A stretch of 64,000 nt of DNA from Takakia lepidozioides (taxonomy: Eukaryota; Streptophyta; Takakiopsida; Takakiales; Takakiaceae), in assembly GCA_030704615.1 (NCBI GenBank), contig CM060732.1, forward strand, positions 15,686,001 to 15,750,000, written 5' to 3'. Position 1 is the first letter of the stretch, and every line of letters starts with the position of its first letter. The position numbers and the translations under genes are program-made. The notes below the pieces were generated by a model. It did not search any database. It saw only the letters and a program-made list of their open reading frames with translations, and was not told where the DNA came from. Below, in pieces: positions 52,497 through 63,738 of this stretch.

Positions 52497-52746
52497 TGTC
52501 GGAGGTCGAATGAGGAAAGCAAGTTTTCGGAAAGCAGAAAAACATGAACCCTCCAACATACAAAAATACATGCACGTGGAAACAAGTGAACGATATAGTA
52601 ATATCTTAGTTCGAGCAAAACAGGTTACTGGTAGGCAAGACATATGTCGGACCTTTCTGTGGCCAGAGTCTGAGGTACTGGCAGCAGTACAGTTCTACTA
52701 TCCGAAAAGGATGGGCGTACCATTGTATGGGGACCGCAAGCCAAGC

Positions 52747-55478
52747 TCACTGGTCCCCTGGATCCATATTCAGAAGAGTGTGAACCTCCTGGGGGCTCAA
52801 CCCTGGTGCATGTATGAAGTGATGAGTTGTGGAATTACAACGGAGTCTCTTTAGGTACACGTAGTACAAATGCTTGCAAGGGCAGTATGATGCCCCCTTG
52901 TTCGCCATGATCTGGAAGTCGGTGCAATTGCAGGTGGGTAATTCTGAAATGGTGATGGTATACACCTCATTGCGAACAGCTGAGCCCGCCGTGGCCATCT
53001 GATACACACGCCCGAATCCTGGTGGGGGCACTTCTGTCGAGCTCTGGATTGTACAGTTCATCCGAAGTGCATTCCCCATCCTTGTCTCGTTCACTTTTGA
53101 GGGAGGTCGCCGCCTCTTCGGTTTCCCCCAACGGTGTGTAGGATGCTTAGAGCTGTCGTGTCCCATTGTTCTTGCTCTCACAGGGGTCGGTGGTGGAGGC
53201 TGTGGAAGCGGAAATGGTTCTCTGGGGACGTCAGTGCGCTGCACCATCCGAAATCCTGCGGCGGTAAGGGCGTCGGCCTCAACCTGACTCAGATCGCAGC
53301 CTGGTTCCACCGGCCACACCGGGGGAGCCTCTGGCATTATTTGTATGCCGTACTTGGGCTTTCCATACACGCAAGTCATAATGTCGTGTTTGCAGAACCA
53401 GAACTGGGTGGTTGTCGCCTCCGCAAACTTTGCATGGACAAATCTTCCTGTAAAAGTAGGAGCAGGGACAGCCCCATCTGGATTCCTCCTTATCATCTCT
53501 AAACAACGTTGCCGTGTATCCACACGAATTGCGGAACACCTTCCTCGAAACGACGGCTTTGTGCGAGCAATTCTCCACTGTGAGGCAGACACAGTCGTCT
53601 CCACAATGGCTTGGCCATACTGCATAACAGCAAGCGGAATCTGGGGCAAGGGAGCGGTGGGAATTTTTTGCACGAAATCCCCGGTTGAAGGCGACGGCGA
53701 TCTGGAATTTCTTGGGCTTCCACTGCTGGAAGACACATTGTGCGGCAACATGACGGGACCTCGAGGTGCTGTCCGAATGTTCCTGTCGGATCTCCAGGAA
53801 TCCTCTTTGCACCCGGGTTCCTCTTCAATCCTCTGCCTGACAGGGCGAGTCCGGACGTCCCCCTCTAGGTGTTCACCTCTGCGGTGCAGAGGCGTCCCTT
53901 TGATCTTCTCTCGCAATGCTGTCGCCCATTTCAGTGGATTCTTGGACCTCGAAGCTGTTCGTACCAACAATTCCTCCCTGTCCGGCCCAAAGCCCCATTG
54001 TTTGCCGCTCAGGAACTTGTAGTACGTGGCTTGCTGCATGATTGCTCTGTCGATGTCCTCCGTTGTGGCCGTCACTACGTCCACCAGATGTGCGGCAGAA
54101 GACGCTCGCCAGGAGGAGTGGACCGATTCTGCCATATTCGTGTTCGGCATGTCCGTGTTGGAATCCAAGCACCGCTCCTAGAAGGACACAAACAATGGTG
54201 AGGGACCAATCGAAATGTCCGTAACAGAAAGACAAATGAACGAACTTGATAGCAGCCTACCTCCCGCATGTACTGTCCGAACTGTCGATACCGAAAATGC
54301 CACCACCCCAACCAGCTGTGCAATGCTCCCAGATTGGTTGTCTCCACTGCACCTGACGTGTTCCACCAAGCCTCGATGATAGCAAACTTAACCTCCGCGT
54401 CATCAAATGTGGGTGCATCCTTCCACGCCGTACAAAGGACACGGTGTTCAGCGTGGAATGAGCTAGCAACAAATTTGGTAGTGTAGTGGGATAGACTCTG
54501 CATCCAATGGAATCCACAGGATCTCTCTTTCCCCTCCATTGGAACATTGGGGTCCTCACCGTACACACGCCGCACCGCTGCCCAGTTGGCCTGAGCGTTG
54601 TCTGCCATGAATCCCCCGAAATTGGGCTCTGGCAATCCCGCCCTTGCCATCTGCTCGTTTATGCCCTCCCACAGATGCATCTCGGACTGTGTGTCCTCCC
54701 CTTTCATCTCGCAGATTGCAATCGTCATGAGCCTCTTGGAGTGATAGTCATAAACATGCGCACCCATAGTCACCCACTGATGGTTTGTAATTCGCTTGAT
54801 GTGATCAAACATCACCCAAGCATTCGACAAGTTTCCAGTTGTCATGCGAGTGACCAAGTCGACTCCACTCCCAGGCCCACACGTCGACATTTTGAAAATG
54901 TAACAACGATCGGATTCGCTGCCTTGCCCTGGAAACCTGCTACCTTGGATGTAGTCATATCCAGTAATTCGTTTCATCTCCAGGATTGAGTACATGTCCG
55001 ACCCCCTGCCGAACTCCTGCTTGCAAGATACGATGTGATTCCGCACATTCGGACTACAAACATGCAAGACGGACTCCAAGAGGTCACGCATCTCGTCTTT
55101 GGTCAAGGGCTCTCGGTCGGAACCATCTTCAGACATGATTTTACCAAGAGCAATCTTGTGGGCTGCCTTCAGCTGAATCTGCTTTGGTCTGGCTCCGGGG
55201 CTCAATTTCACCTCCTCTTTTATGATGTCGTGTGCTTCCTGCACAGCCTCACGCATGTTGCCTCTCGCCAAGGGGTGGCAGTGGACCCCAACATGTATGC
55301 AAGCTCTAGTCAAGTCCGGGAGCAAATGGATTACGTAATATTGCTTGGCTCTGCACATGGACATGCACGTCGGTGGTTCTTTGCAATGTGCACACTTGAA
55401 AGAACCCGCAGGAGCTTGGCTGGAGACAATGAATGGATGATGCGTTGTGCCAGTCCAATCCGTCTCGTCAAACTATAA
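52747..55478 (-). CDS. MULE transposase with DDE core and SWIM finger
   Basis: Catalyses cut-and-paste transposition. Two exons are seen: about 55,478-54,262 (donor GAG/GTAGGC) and 54,177-52,747 (acceptor CTTCTAG), joined in phase 0. Order: zinc-binding N-terminal region (CAHCKEPPTCMSMC), KPKQ-like linker (PGARPKQIQLKAAH), DDE core with the first Asp in HVYDYHSKRL, the second in FMADNAQANW, and Glu in NMAESVHSSW. Then comes a Ser/Pro-rich linker and a SWIM finger (CNCTDF ... CPCKHLYYVY, about 52,930-52,860). The frame is open for about 880 residues. The 5' limit is uncertain: sequence before 55,478 looks like an intron end (TTATAG), and the N-terminal exons known from the related copy at 38.1-37.6 kb are not found here. 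Confidence 0.88.
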
Positions 55479-55692
55479 CTTGTTGATGAGAAAGATGTAT
55501 GGGTTCATCCACCGCCGGCGTGATGAACACGTTCCACCTCCGTCGGTGGGTACGTGGGACCCAGATGCTCCATTATTGGAGGCCGGACTGCTCTTCCGCT
55601 TCGCATCATTTCCAAAATCTAAGGGCTTCGTAGCTGTCCGCAAGGTCATTGTCATCTGCATCCAAGTCGTCCTCAGGTCCTCCTTTGCAAGG

Positions 55693-56256
55693 ATGCCGTG
55701 CTTCCGGAACCGGGACGACTGCCCATTTGGAGGCATCGATTATGCAATGTATTCGGCCACATCGGGAGACATTGTTATCTGGTACACAGATTACACAGAA
55801 GATACTGGTTCGATTGTGGAAACATTGGTGGCTTTTGAGTATATCCTAGGCCACTACGCCTTCGAGCGGGGTGACGATCTTGGTCTGAGGAGTCCGTGGC
55901 TCCTGCGCATCCTCGATTCCGATTTTCCCAGCTACGACGGTCACCCATGCAGAAGAAGGCGCACTGCTATGCTGTTGCGGTGGAACTGCTGCCACTGGAC
56001 GTGGGTGGACTCCATCGGAGAGACCTATTCTCCTGAAGGAGTGCGCTCCTCTTCTCCATTGTATGGGGACATTCGCATTGGTGTGGACGACGAAAACGTG
56101 AAGATTTCCATATTCGATGGTGGTATGATTGAAGGGCAGGACATTGTGGTGAACATCACTAGGGGCGGTACAACGGCTGCAATCGACTTTACATGGAGGA
56201 GCCCCATGACTCATGAGCTAGTTCTGAGAGCAGTCAAAGTCCCATTGACAACGTGA
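55693..56256 (+). CDS. MULE second gene, unknown function (187 residues)
   Basis: An open frame divergent from the transposase, starting MPCFRNRDDCPFGGIDYAMY. A homologous protein starts at 63,739 (MPCRRNPADCPYHGHDYAMF), and even the bases before both ATGs agree (CAAGGATGCCGTGC). Shared features: two or three Cys near the N-terminus, SGDI(V/I)(I/V)W, a helix ending (F/Y)ERG, PW(L/V)L(R/K)I, D(F/I)P. There is no membrane segment or signal. Unknown family; its place beside the transposase suggests an accessory role or captured host gene. An upstream extension of the frame to 55,447 is unlikely to be coding because it overlaps the transposase 5' end. Confidence 0.65.
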   Translation: MPCFRNRDDCPFGGIDYAMYSATSGDIVIWYTDYTEDTGSIVETLVAFEYILGHYAFERGDDLGLRSPWLLRILDSDFPSYDGHPCRRRRTAMLLRWNCCHWTWVDSIGETYSPEGVRSSSPLYGDIRIGVDDENVKISIFDGGMIEGQDIVVNITRGGTTAAIDFTWRSPMTHELVLRAVKVPLTT

Positions 56257-56640
56257 CTTGTATTCAGTAGGCACAGGGCTAAAGATTTGATTGCACAATC
56301 AGCACAGTAGACGTGCTTCAAATGCAATTCATGTGGATCAATAAAAACCTCATTGTGCCCTCTTTTTATTCTATTCTGTGTCCATCGTTCCCAGAATGCG
56401 TCATTGCTCATTTCGTTTGGGATTGGGAGTGTGGGTGGATTTTGCAAGTGGCTGGTAGGCTGAAATGGGCCCCCATTGTACAGAGCAGTACCACCCTACC
56501 ATTCGCGAAACATTGCCTTTCAATATATAATTCTAAATAACATTGCCGAACCTCCTTCATCGGGAGGTCCTTCTCCCCCTATGACCGTGGCACCCTAAAC
56601 CCTATTCCCGCGGACACTCATTTCCGGAAAATAGTGCTGC
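56257..56640. other. MULE interior between gene 2 and the right subterminal repeats
   Basis: No gene is seen. It probably contains the 3' UTR of the plus-strand gene (AATAAA-like ATCAATAAAAA at 56,337). Confidence 0.4.
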
Positions 56641-56728
56641 TCATGTTTTTTTCCACACTTACAACTCTGCTCATGGCTCATGCCGCTCATGGCTCATGGC
56701 TCATGAAATAGCAGCCCCCGAAATCTAG

Positions 56729-58400
56729 TAGATTACCTGCTACAAGAAGACCTCGAGGAGTCAGAGAGTATGACTGGAAAGGAGGACTGGATGAGGAGCA
56801 GGAAGCTACCCTATTTGCTGCACACCCAGAGTGGGAGCAGGTTGCAGAGATGCGGCTGGAAAGACTAAGTTGTTTGAGAGGTATCTGCTGTGGTGTAGTG
56901 ACAGCAACACCAACTGAAGAGGAAACCAGCATTTACCCATCACATTTCTATGAAGAAAAAGAAGGAGAAATAGAAATCCTAGAAGAACCAGCCACTGTGA
57001 GCTTACAGGATGAAGTGGTGACTAGTTGGACAATCACAGCTGATGAGCAGGTGAGGGAAGTGAATGTGGGAACTAAAGAGGAACCGAGGATGGTGAAAGT
57101 AGGAACTGATTTGGAGCCGGAATTCTTCGAAGAAGCTAAAAGCTTGTTCATCAAATACAGAGATGTATTTGCTTGGAGCTATGAGGATCTAAAAGGGATA
57201 CCACCTGAAGTCTGTCAGCATAAGATTGAACTGGAACCAGGGTCAGTACCAATCAAGCAGGCGAGGTACAGAATGAATCCCAACTACGCACAGAAGGTTG
57301 GAGAAGAGATAAAGAAGTTGGCTGAGGCTAAGTTTATATACCCAATAGAGTATACAACTTGGTTGTCACCCATTGTTATAGTTCCCAAGAAGAATGGCAA
57401 ACTAAGAGTATGTGTGAACTATAAGAAGCTGAATGCTTGTACAAAGAAAGATCCTTTCCCTTTGCCATTCACAGAAGCAGTATTAGACACTGTGGCAGGC
57501 CATGAGATGTACTCATTCATGGATGGCTTCAGTGGTTATAATCAAGTGCAAGTGGCAAAAGAAGACCAAGGGAAAACAGCTTTCATCACAGACTGGGGGC
57601 TTATGCATACAAAGTCATGCCATTTGGACTTTGTAATGCACCAGCGACCTTTCAGAGAGTGATAAGTGAATCTTTTCATGAGTATCTGGATGATTTCATG
57701 CAGGTATTCTTGGATGATTTCAGTGTGTACAGCTCTAAGAATGAGCACTTGCATAAATTGGAGTTATGTTTGGCCAGATGCAGGATGAGAGGTCTGGGCC
57801 TGAATCCAGAGAAGTGTACTTTCTGTGTGAACTCAGGGGTGCTTCTGGGACACATTGTGTGTAAGAAGGGACTCCTTGTGGATCCCAGAAAGACAGAGTC
57901 CATTAAAGCCTCTCCACCACCAGTGAATGTTAAAAGTCTACGGAGATTCCTTGGGCAAACCAGTTATTACAGGAGATTTGTCAAAAGGTATGCACAAATA
58001 GCAGCACCATTGAGCAAACTACTGAAGAAAGATGCAGTGTTTGCCTGGACAGCTGAATGTCAACAGGCGTTTGAGGAACTTACACTGTCAGTAACAGCTA
58101 CACCTGTGCTGATTAACCCTCACTGGCATGTAGTATTCCATGTTCACTGCGATGCACCAGGAGAAGCGTTGGGAGCGGTGTTAGCCCAGAATGTTACAGG
58201 GAATATAGATTCACCTGTGTACTATGCTAGCCGGTTGATGAACAGTGCTGAAAGGAACTATAGCACAACGGAAAGAGAAGCATTGGCAATGATCTATGCA
58301 GTGAAGAAATTCAGGCATTACCTGTTGGGCAAGAAGTTTATGTTCTATGTGGATCACCAGGCTCTGATATACCTGGTAAACAAACCTCTGATAAGCGGAG
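56729..58400 (+). pseudogene. Reverse transcriptase and RNase H of the 15.8-kb element
   Basis: RT: YPIEYTTWLSPIVIVPKKNG, LRVCVNYKKLNACTKKDPFP, motif A MYSFMDGFSGYNQVQV, MPFGLCNAPATFQRV, motif C VFLDDFSVYS, then LLGHIVCKKGLLVDP. RNase H: FHVHCDAPGEALGAVLAQ, TTEREALAMIYAVKKFRHYL, VDHQALIYLVNKPLI. A one-base shift at a G run (about 57,598) separates the two halves (57,662 stop; 57,617 restart in another frame). After LVNKPLISG the sequence jumps into the extra ORF, so RNase H lacks its end and integrase is absent. Confidence 0.92.
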
Positions 58401-61400
58401 CTTTTCTCTTGAGCGATGCTTGCAAGCCCCGCAGGCTTATAAGAAATTACCCATAGCTTTCTGTGGCAACCATACGTTTATGCTTTGTGCACTACAGGCA
58501 TTCCTGCAGTTGTTACACCCAAAACAGTTCTGTGAGTCTAAAATGAAGAGAGTGAGAGGAATGGAGGAAATCAGGGTGAAGAGCACCACAATTCTGCAGA
58601 AACAAACGATTGCTACCCCACAGGCGATACAGATACTGGAGGAGCTGAGATTGCAAGGATTGCAAAGCCTAGATTGGACATTACACCATAGACAGTACAT
58701 GTTACAATTTTTGCAGAACTTTGAGCCAAGGACAGGAACAACAACGGTGAAGGGAGTTGAATTGATGATTACTCCCCTATACCTCCAGCAATTGTTTCGA
58801 TTGTCAGCAGGTCAGGTGCATGTGGAGGAACATAGGGCAAGACTGCAAATAGGGGACTTATTCCAAGAAGGGAGTTTCTTTAAAACTCAGGGTTATGCTT
58901 GTACCAAGGCTGTGTACCCAGGGCTAAAAGAGGTAGGCCAATTATTGAACGTTCTGATTGCCATGAAATAGAACCAACAGTATTTGAGCAGATCCTTCAC
59001 GGAGGAAATACTCAAAGGCCTGAAGGGACAAGAGGTACAATGGGCGGACATAATGTACAACGTACTGGTGGAGGAGATGAAAAGATTACAAGGTACTACC
59101 GCAAAGTCTCCTATCATAGTGTCTGGCCCAATCATTGCTCAAATAATCCTTGATTCTGGCATACTTGATGCGCAAGAAAGAAAGGAAATGGGAGTGTTTG
59201 AACCAGAAACCACTGCAATGGAAGAGCAAGGCTCTTCACACAGTGAGGGTGGACTAGCAGGGCAACCCGAGACTAAGAGGCAGAGACGGGGAAAGACTGT
59301 AGTGGCGGATCCACTGGCTTCACGGATTCCGCATGATAATGTTTCCCAAGCTCATGTGCAGGAAGGGGCACAGCAGCACAGAGAAATGCTATTACTGGAA
59401 GCAGGACCTTCAGAGAGGGAGGAGGAAGTTACTTTTGTATCACAACCATCACAGCCAGCTGATCGACTTGTCACAAGGTCACAAGTTGTCCATGCAGCTC
59501 AACCAGAAATAATTGATTTGGAAAGAGAAGGGTTAGATATTCCAACTACAGAACAGATAGTGGCAGAAATGGAGAAGGGGGACCTTCTCTATGAATATTC
59601 TGGTCCGGTCAAGGAGACAGAGATCCCAGAGATGCAACAGTTGCCCAAGGGAAATCCTGAGGTGCATATAATACACACACCTGTGTCGGAGGTACCACAG
59701 GCGGAAGGTCATGATACTGTAGCACCGGTGATAGATGAAGTGGTTCAGGAAGAAAATCCGGTGGGACAATGGCCTGAATGGTTCGTGAGACATCACACTG
59801 TTGAGGATCAGGAGGAACAGCAGCAACCTCACCATGATGACCCTCAACAGGCAATGCTGATGAGTTCCATAGGCAGGACACTTAATTTGTTGGGGACTTA
59901 TGTCAAATCCCATGTTCCAACTACCCAATTGACAGCCTTGAGAGAGGAACTCAGGAAGGAGTTCGAGGCTCGACTAGCCACTGAGTGTGCAAACAAGGTC
60001 GATGAAGAGGTCACTCTCAAGATGCAGCAGGACTTGGGAAATACAGAAGCGGCTTTGCAATTGGCCAAGGAACAATTGATTGAGGCAGGCCTCGCGCAAG
60101 ACCAGTTGCATGAAGCACATAAGCAACAGCTCTACCAAATGCAGGTGCAGCATGAAAGCAAGTTGCAAGAAGTGAATGCACTACATACGGAGTTGCAGAC
60201 AGTGCATGACAGGATGGCGATACAATGTGCTACATTCACAACTATGCTTGAACAATCTACAAAAGAAATAAACAGTCAAGCGGAAAAATGTACGAAGCAG
60301 AAGAGGAGAATGTTGAGCAATTGAAACTCATTGTCGATATGAAGAATACAATCTGTCGCAATGAGGATGCTTTCAAGCAATACAGGCAGGTTGAAGCTGA
60401 TCAAGAGAAGCACATTGTGGAGTTGCACCAAACGATCATGGCCAATAGAAATGAAATCGCGGTCAATAACAAGGCTTGGAGGGAAGCTAATAATCTGGCT
60501 GCTGCCTATGCAAAGTTGGTTGAACCTCAGGCGAAGCGCATGGAGGCTTTACAACAGCAGTTAGAAGTGTACAAGCTAGAGAGGAGCAAACTCTCAGGGG
60601 AACCACAAGCAACTTGGTGGATAACAGCCTTATGCAGGTCTGGTTAGCACAAGGGCCATTAGAGGGCAAAGCACCACGAAAGCTCACCCAAAGCGAGATG
60701 AATGAGCTCAGGCTGCAGGTGCAAAACATTGCCACAACTACTATAGACAATGTCTATAGTAGGATAGCAGAGTTACAAGAGGATGTAGACGGACTGCAGA
60801 CTCAAGTGGAGGACCTCACTTCAAACATCGACAAAAGAGTCTATATCCCTCAGGAACAGCTAATGGCTTCTTATTTACAAGCCAGAACTTTGCTTTTCAG
60901 TCTTCACAGGAGGTGCAGGAGATGCCAATGATACAAGAGCCAGTACCACCACCACCACAACAAGTCACTGTACCAGTAGCTGAACTTGTGGTTACTACAA
61001 CCACACCACAGCCACCACAGCCTGAGGTATGGGGCAATGCAGCTTTTAACCCACCTAAAACTCCAGCTGCAAAGGAGTACAGTAGGGCTATGATTATGCC
61101 CTTCAACCAAATTCCCATCATGTTGGATTTGGCTTGGAAAGAATTTAGTCCTCCGCAGTCATTCGCACATTACTACCAAATCATGCGCATCTGGCTGCCA
61201 GTGGCAACTAGGACTAAAGTTCTTCCGAACAATCGATCAATTGAGGATCATCACTTTGCACAGTACTGGCACGAGGCAGGTACTATGTTGAGGGAATTAA
61301 TTGCTTTCCAGGTTGTACATGGACTCATTTATACCAAGGAGGTAGCAAGTATTGTCATGGGATGCGGGTTATACTACGCTGCTTGTTTTCTGGTACGTTA

Positions 61401-62088
61401 CCACATTGAGCAACAAAAGATGCAAACACGCTTTCTGAGTTATTCCAGTGGAGATCAATGGGTATTACCTTCGGTGCCACCTCATATGTACTTATATGAC
61501 CCAAAAGTTATGATGCAAAAGGATTCTCAAATTCGTTCATGGTTTCAAGCGGCCTGGAACAATTTGTCAACACAGAAATTCGGCATTGATGATATTTTCT
61601 ATAAGGGACATGTGGCATGGAAATACTTGCACGCTGCACCAGTAATTGGTACCCCACTCACCTGGACAGACAAGGAGCTCAGTGTCTACACCAATTTTGC
61701 TGTTCAGCGGTTACACCAAGTTGTAAAATATAAACTTCCAGACATGGTAGGACAGCATTGTATGCCCCAGATGATTCCACAAAAAGTTCGAAAATTAAAA
61801 CACCTGAGAGGCGATGAGGATTCTGATACAACTGTTTCTACACCAAATTCTTTTGACATGGGAGAAGACTATGCAATTCAGATGGCGGAGAAGAAGCGAC
61901 GGGGGTCTCCTATGCCGGAAAGGTTACCTCGATATCAGCCTCCAAAGGGACTCACTTATCCAGGTAGTGACCAACCATCTCCGTCAACCAGAGACAGACC
62001 TAGGGCTCGTACACACAGTCCGCCAAGAAACTCTCAACGTCAAAAAGGTGCTCACTCACAAAGGTTTGCTAATCGAAATCAGTAAACC
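58401..62088 (+). pseudogene. Long extra ORF at the 3' end of the 15.8-kb element
   Basis: About 1,200 codons in pieces: 58,420-58,971 (LRLQGLQSLDWTLHHRQYML, ELMITPLYLQQLFRL), 58,984-60,324 (acidic, then a long coiled coil from ECANKVDEEVTLKMQQDL), 60,288-60,647, 60,614-60,931 and 60,913-62,085 (EVWGNAAFNPP, SRAMIMPFNQIPIMLDLAWK, then a basic Arg/Ser/Pro tail). The breaks are one-base shifts. No known domain is recognised. Homologous to the older copy at 45.6-47.3 kb, in which the MxxPFNQIPIxxDxAWKEFS domain is the best-conserved part. The position is that of envelope-like or accessory ORFs of Tat/Athila elements, but no transmembrane segment is visible. Confidence 0.75.
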
Positions 62089-62123
62089 GTGAGGACACGG
62101 CTTTTTGAGGGGGGAAAATGTAA

Positions 62124-63143
62124 TGTTAGAGGACTGTCTGGGACTTAGACACTTAAACGGGATCTGTAGGGTACCCTTAATTTTTGCACAGACTGAGACC
62201 AACAGGAGCCTTAGGGGTGACAGCAGCGCACTGTAGAGGGGGGTTACACAGCCCGTCACAGTCATCACAGCCGACACAGCCAAACACAGCCCGTCACAGT
62301 AGTCACAGCCGACACAGCCAACACAGCCCGTCACAGTCATCACAGCCGACACAGCCAACGCAGCCCGTTACAGTCGTCACAGCAGACACAGCCGACACAG
62401 CCCGTCACAGTCGTCACAGCCGACACAGCCATCACAGCCGACACAGCCCGACACAGCCACACAGCCAGTCACAGCCCGACACAGCCAAACACAGTCGCAC
62501 AGCCAATCACAGCTTGACACAGCTGTCACGATCATAGGGAACGGAGAGCAGACCGGGAACGACTGTGGGGAACAACACCTGCGAAGGGAACATGTTAGTT
62601 CACAGATGACGGTTAGTGAGGGAAACGGTTAGAACCACGGGTAGGAAGATAAAGGGAGAAGCGGGGAGATCATTCGGTGGAGGACTTCTTGGTCATCGAG
62701 GAGAGGGGATCGGGCAGAGATGAAGAACGGAAGTGAAGATAGAGAGATGATGAGTAGATGCTTGTTATATGCAAGGCTGTAATGATATTGTAGAGCAGAT
62801 TAGAGACACAATGGCTTCGGCCTGATACCTGATAAATCATAATCGGATACTTTTACGATACAATCACACTGTAGAGAGAGATCAGAGTGAAGCTGTGGTA
62901 TGAATGGATGAGTTGATGGAATCCAATAGATTGATAAAGCAAACTGATACTTAATTATCAATGGTAAGGTAGCTAACATGAATGCCAAAAGGGAAACAAA
63001 TAGGAAACACCCCCATGATACACTAGCTGTAGGTCATGACTGATTGTTCTGCGCGGGCTGGGTACTTAGAGATTTCCAACTCTTCTATCTTGGAGTTTCC
63101 GCCTCGAATAGCAAAGGGATGGATGAGTAAATGCCGCGCGACA
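62124..63143 (+). repeat. 3' LTR of the 15.8-kb element
   Basis: 1,020 bp, matching 47,345-48,401. The purine tract GAGGGGGGAAAATGTAA lies immediately upstream. It holds the second copy of the CACAGCC minisatellite (62,247-62,525). Confidence 0.93.
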
Positions 63144-63148
63144 GGTCC

Positions 63149-63417
63149 TTGTTGCAAGTGGAGCCGCCACGATGGTTTCTTCCCTCATCTATCTCTTGGA
63201 CTGGTGCTGCCCCTCCAATCCTCCTTCTCCTTGAGAGGATCCTTGCTCTTGGTGTACCATGCCAACTCTGATCAAAGATTTCTGTCAAATCTTTAACCCA
63301 GGGATGTACCTCAGATCTTTCCCCTCGTGGTTGATCTTCTTCCTGTACCAAGTCCCTTAACCTTTCTTGTAAAGAATAAGAAGGAGTGGCATCCAAATTA
63401 GGTTCTTCCGGTATCAC
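63149..63417 (-). pseudogene. Gag N-terminal scrap of the older Ty3 element
   Basis: On the minus strand: IPEEPNLDATPSYSLQERLR, EVHPWVKDLTEIFDQSWHGT, homologous to 49,160-49,330 of the younger element. It has the same orientation as the 45.6-47.3 kb fragment. Reading through the insertion site, the two are the flanks of one decayed element into which the 15.8-kb element jumped. Confidence 0.85.
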
Positions 63418-63481
63418 CGAAGTCCATCCCCCCGGATGGAAATTCGGCGCCGCATTTACATCGAAGAGGGGATGGACTTCG
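63418..63481. repeat. Nested palindrome: GGCGCC unit inside 14-bp inverted arms
   Basis: CGAAGTCCATCCCC (63,418-63,431) and GGGGATGGACTTCG (63,468-63,481) flank CCGGATGGAAATTCGGCGCC and an imperfect mirror half. This is a lone unit of the GGCGCC family, about 260 bp upstream of the next gene. Confidence 0.8.
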
Positions 63482-63738
63482 TCGTGTCCAGTGGCTATCG
63501 GCCCACCTGGCAGTGAGTGCCCATAGTTTGCATGGCAGGGTAGGAAACTGAAACGGCTACATTCATGAAGCAGCCAATCTTCATCGGTCCAGGATCCTGT
63601 AGGGGGGAAATTTAAATGTGCCCTAGAGTGTTTGTGAGGAATTGCAGCGTTAGCTTGAACTTTTTCCAGCCACCGCGCTGCTCCTCCTCCATCCGGGAGC
63701 TGCTGTCATTGAGCGTACTCCGCTACTCTTTTTCAAGG

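Larger units (their letters stand above)
51906..56719. mobile_element. Complete MULE, 4,814 bp, TSD GAAATCTAG
   Basis: The 9-mer GAAATCTAG occurs at 51,897-51,905 and 56,720-56,728. Termini: GAGGTTTACTATTTCATGAGC (left) and GGGGGCTGCTATTTCATGAGC (right, reverse complement), 17 of 21 matching. CATGAGC/CATGAGCGG heptamers are repeated just inside both ends. It carries a transposase on the minus strand and an unrelated gene on the plus strand. It sits in the pol frame of the 15.8-kb retrotransposon; excision with one TSD copy would leave that frame open. Confidence 0.95.
47340..63148 (+). mobile_element. 15.8-kb Ty3 LTR retrotransposon (Tat/Athila-like hallmarks), nested
   Basis: LTRs 47,345-48,401 and 62,124-63,143 both start TGTTAGAGGACTG and end GCCGCGCGACA. 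The flanks are GGTCT (47,340-47,344) and GGTCC (63,144-63,148), a 5-bp TSD with one change. After the 5' LTR, TGGCGACCATACTGGGGACC (from 48,404) has the form of a tRNA primer-binding site. A purine tract (GAGGGGGGAAAA, about 62,107) precedes the 3' LTR. Order: gag, zinc knuckles, protease, [MULE], RT-RNase H, long extra ORF. No integrase is found between RNase H and the extra ORF. Confidence 0.92.

Noticed and set aside
52064-52513. Open frame of 149 residues at the left side of the MULE
   Set aside because: It runs through subterminal repeats and the GGCGCC palindrome, and has no homologue in the window; treated as non-coding.
53345-54022. Plus-strand frame of 225 residues
   Set aside because: It is antisense to the transposase exon that carries the SWIM finger.
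58420-62088. Extra ORF as an envelope glycoprotein
   Set aside because: The position would fit, but I see no signal peptide, transmembrane helix or Cys pattern; coiled-coil and acidic regions point elsewhere.
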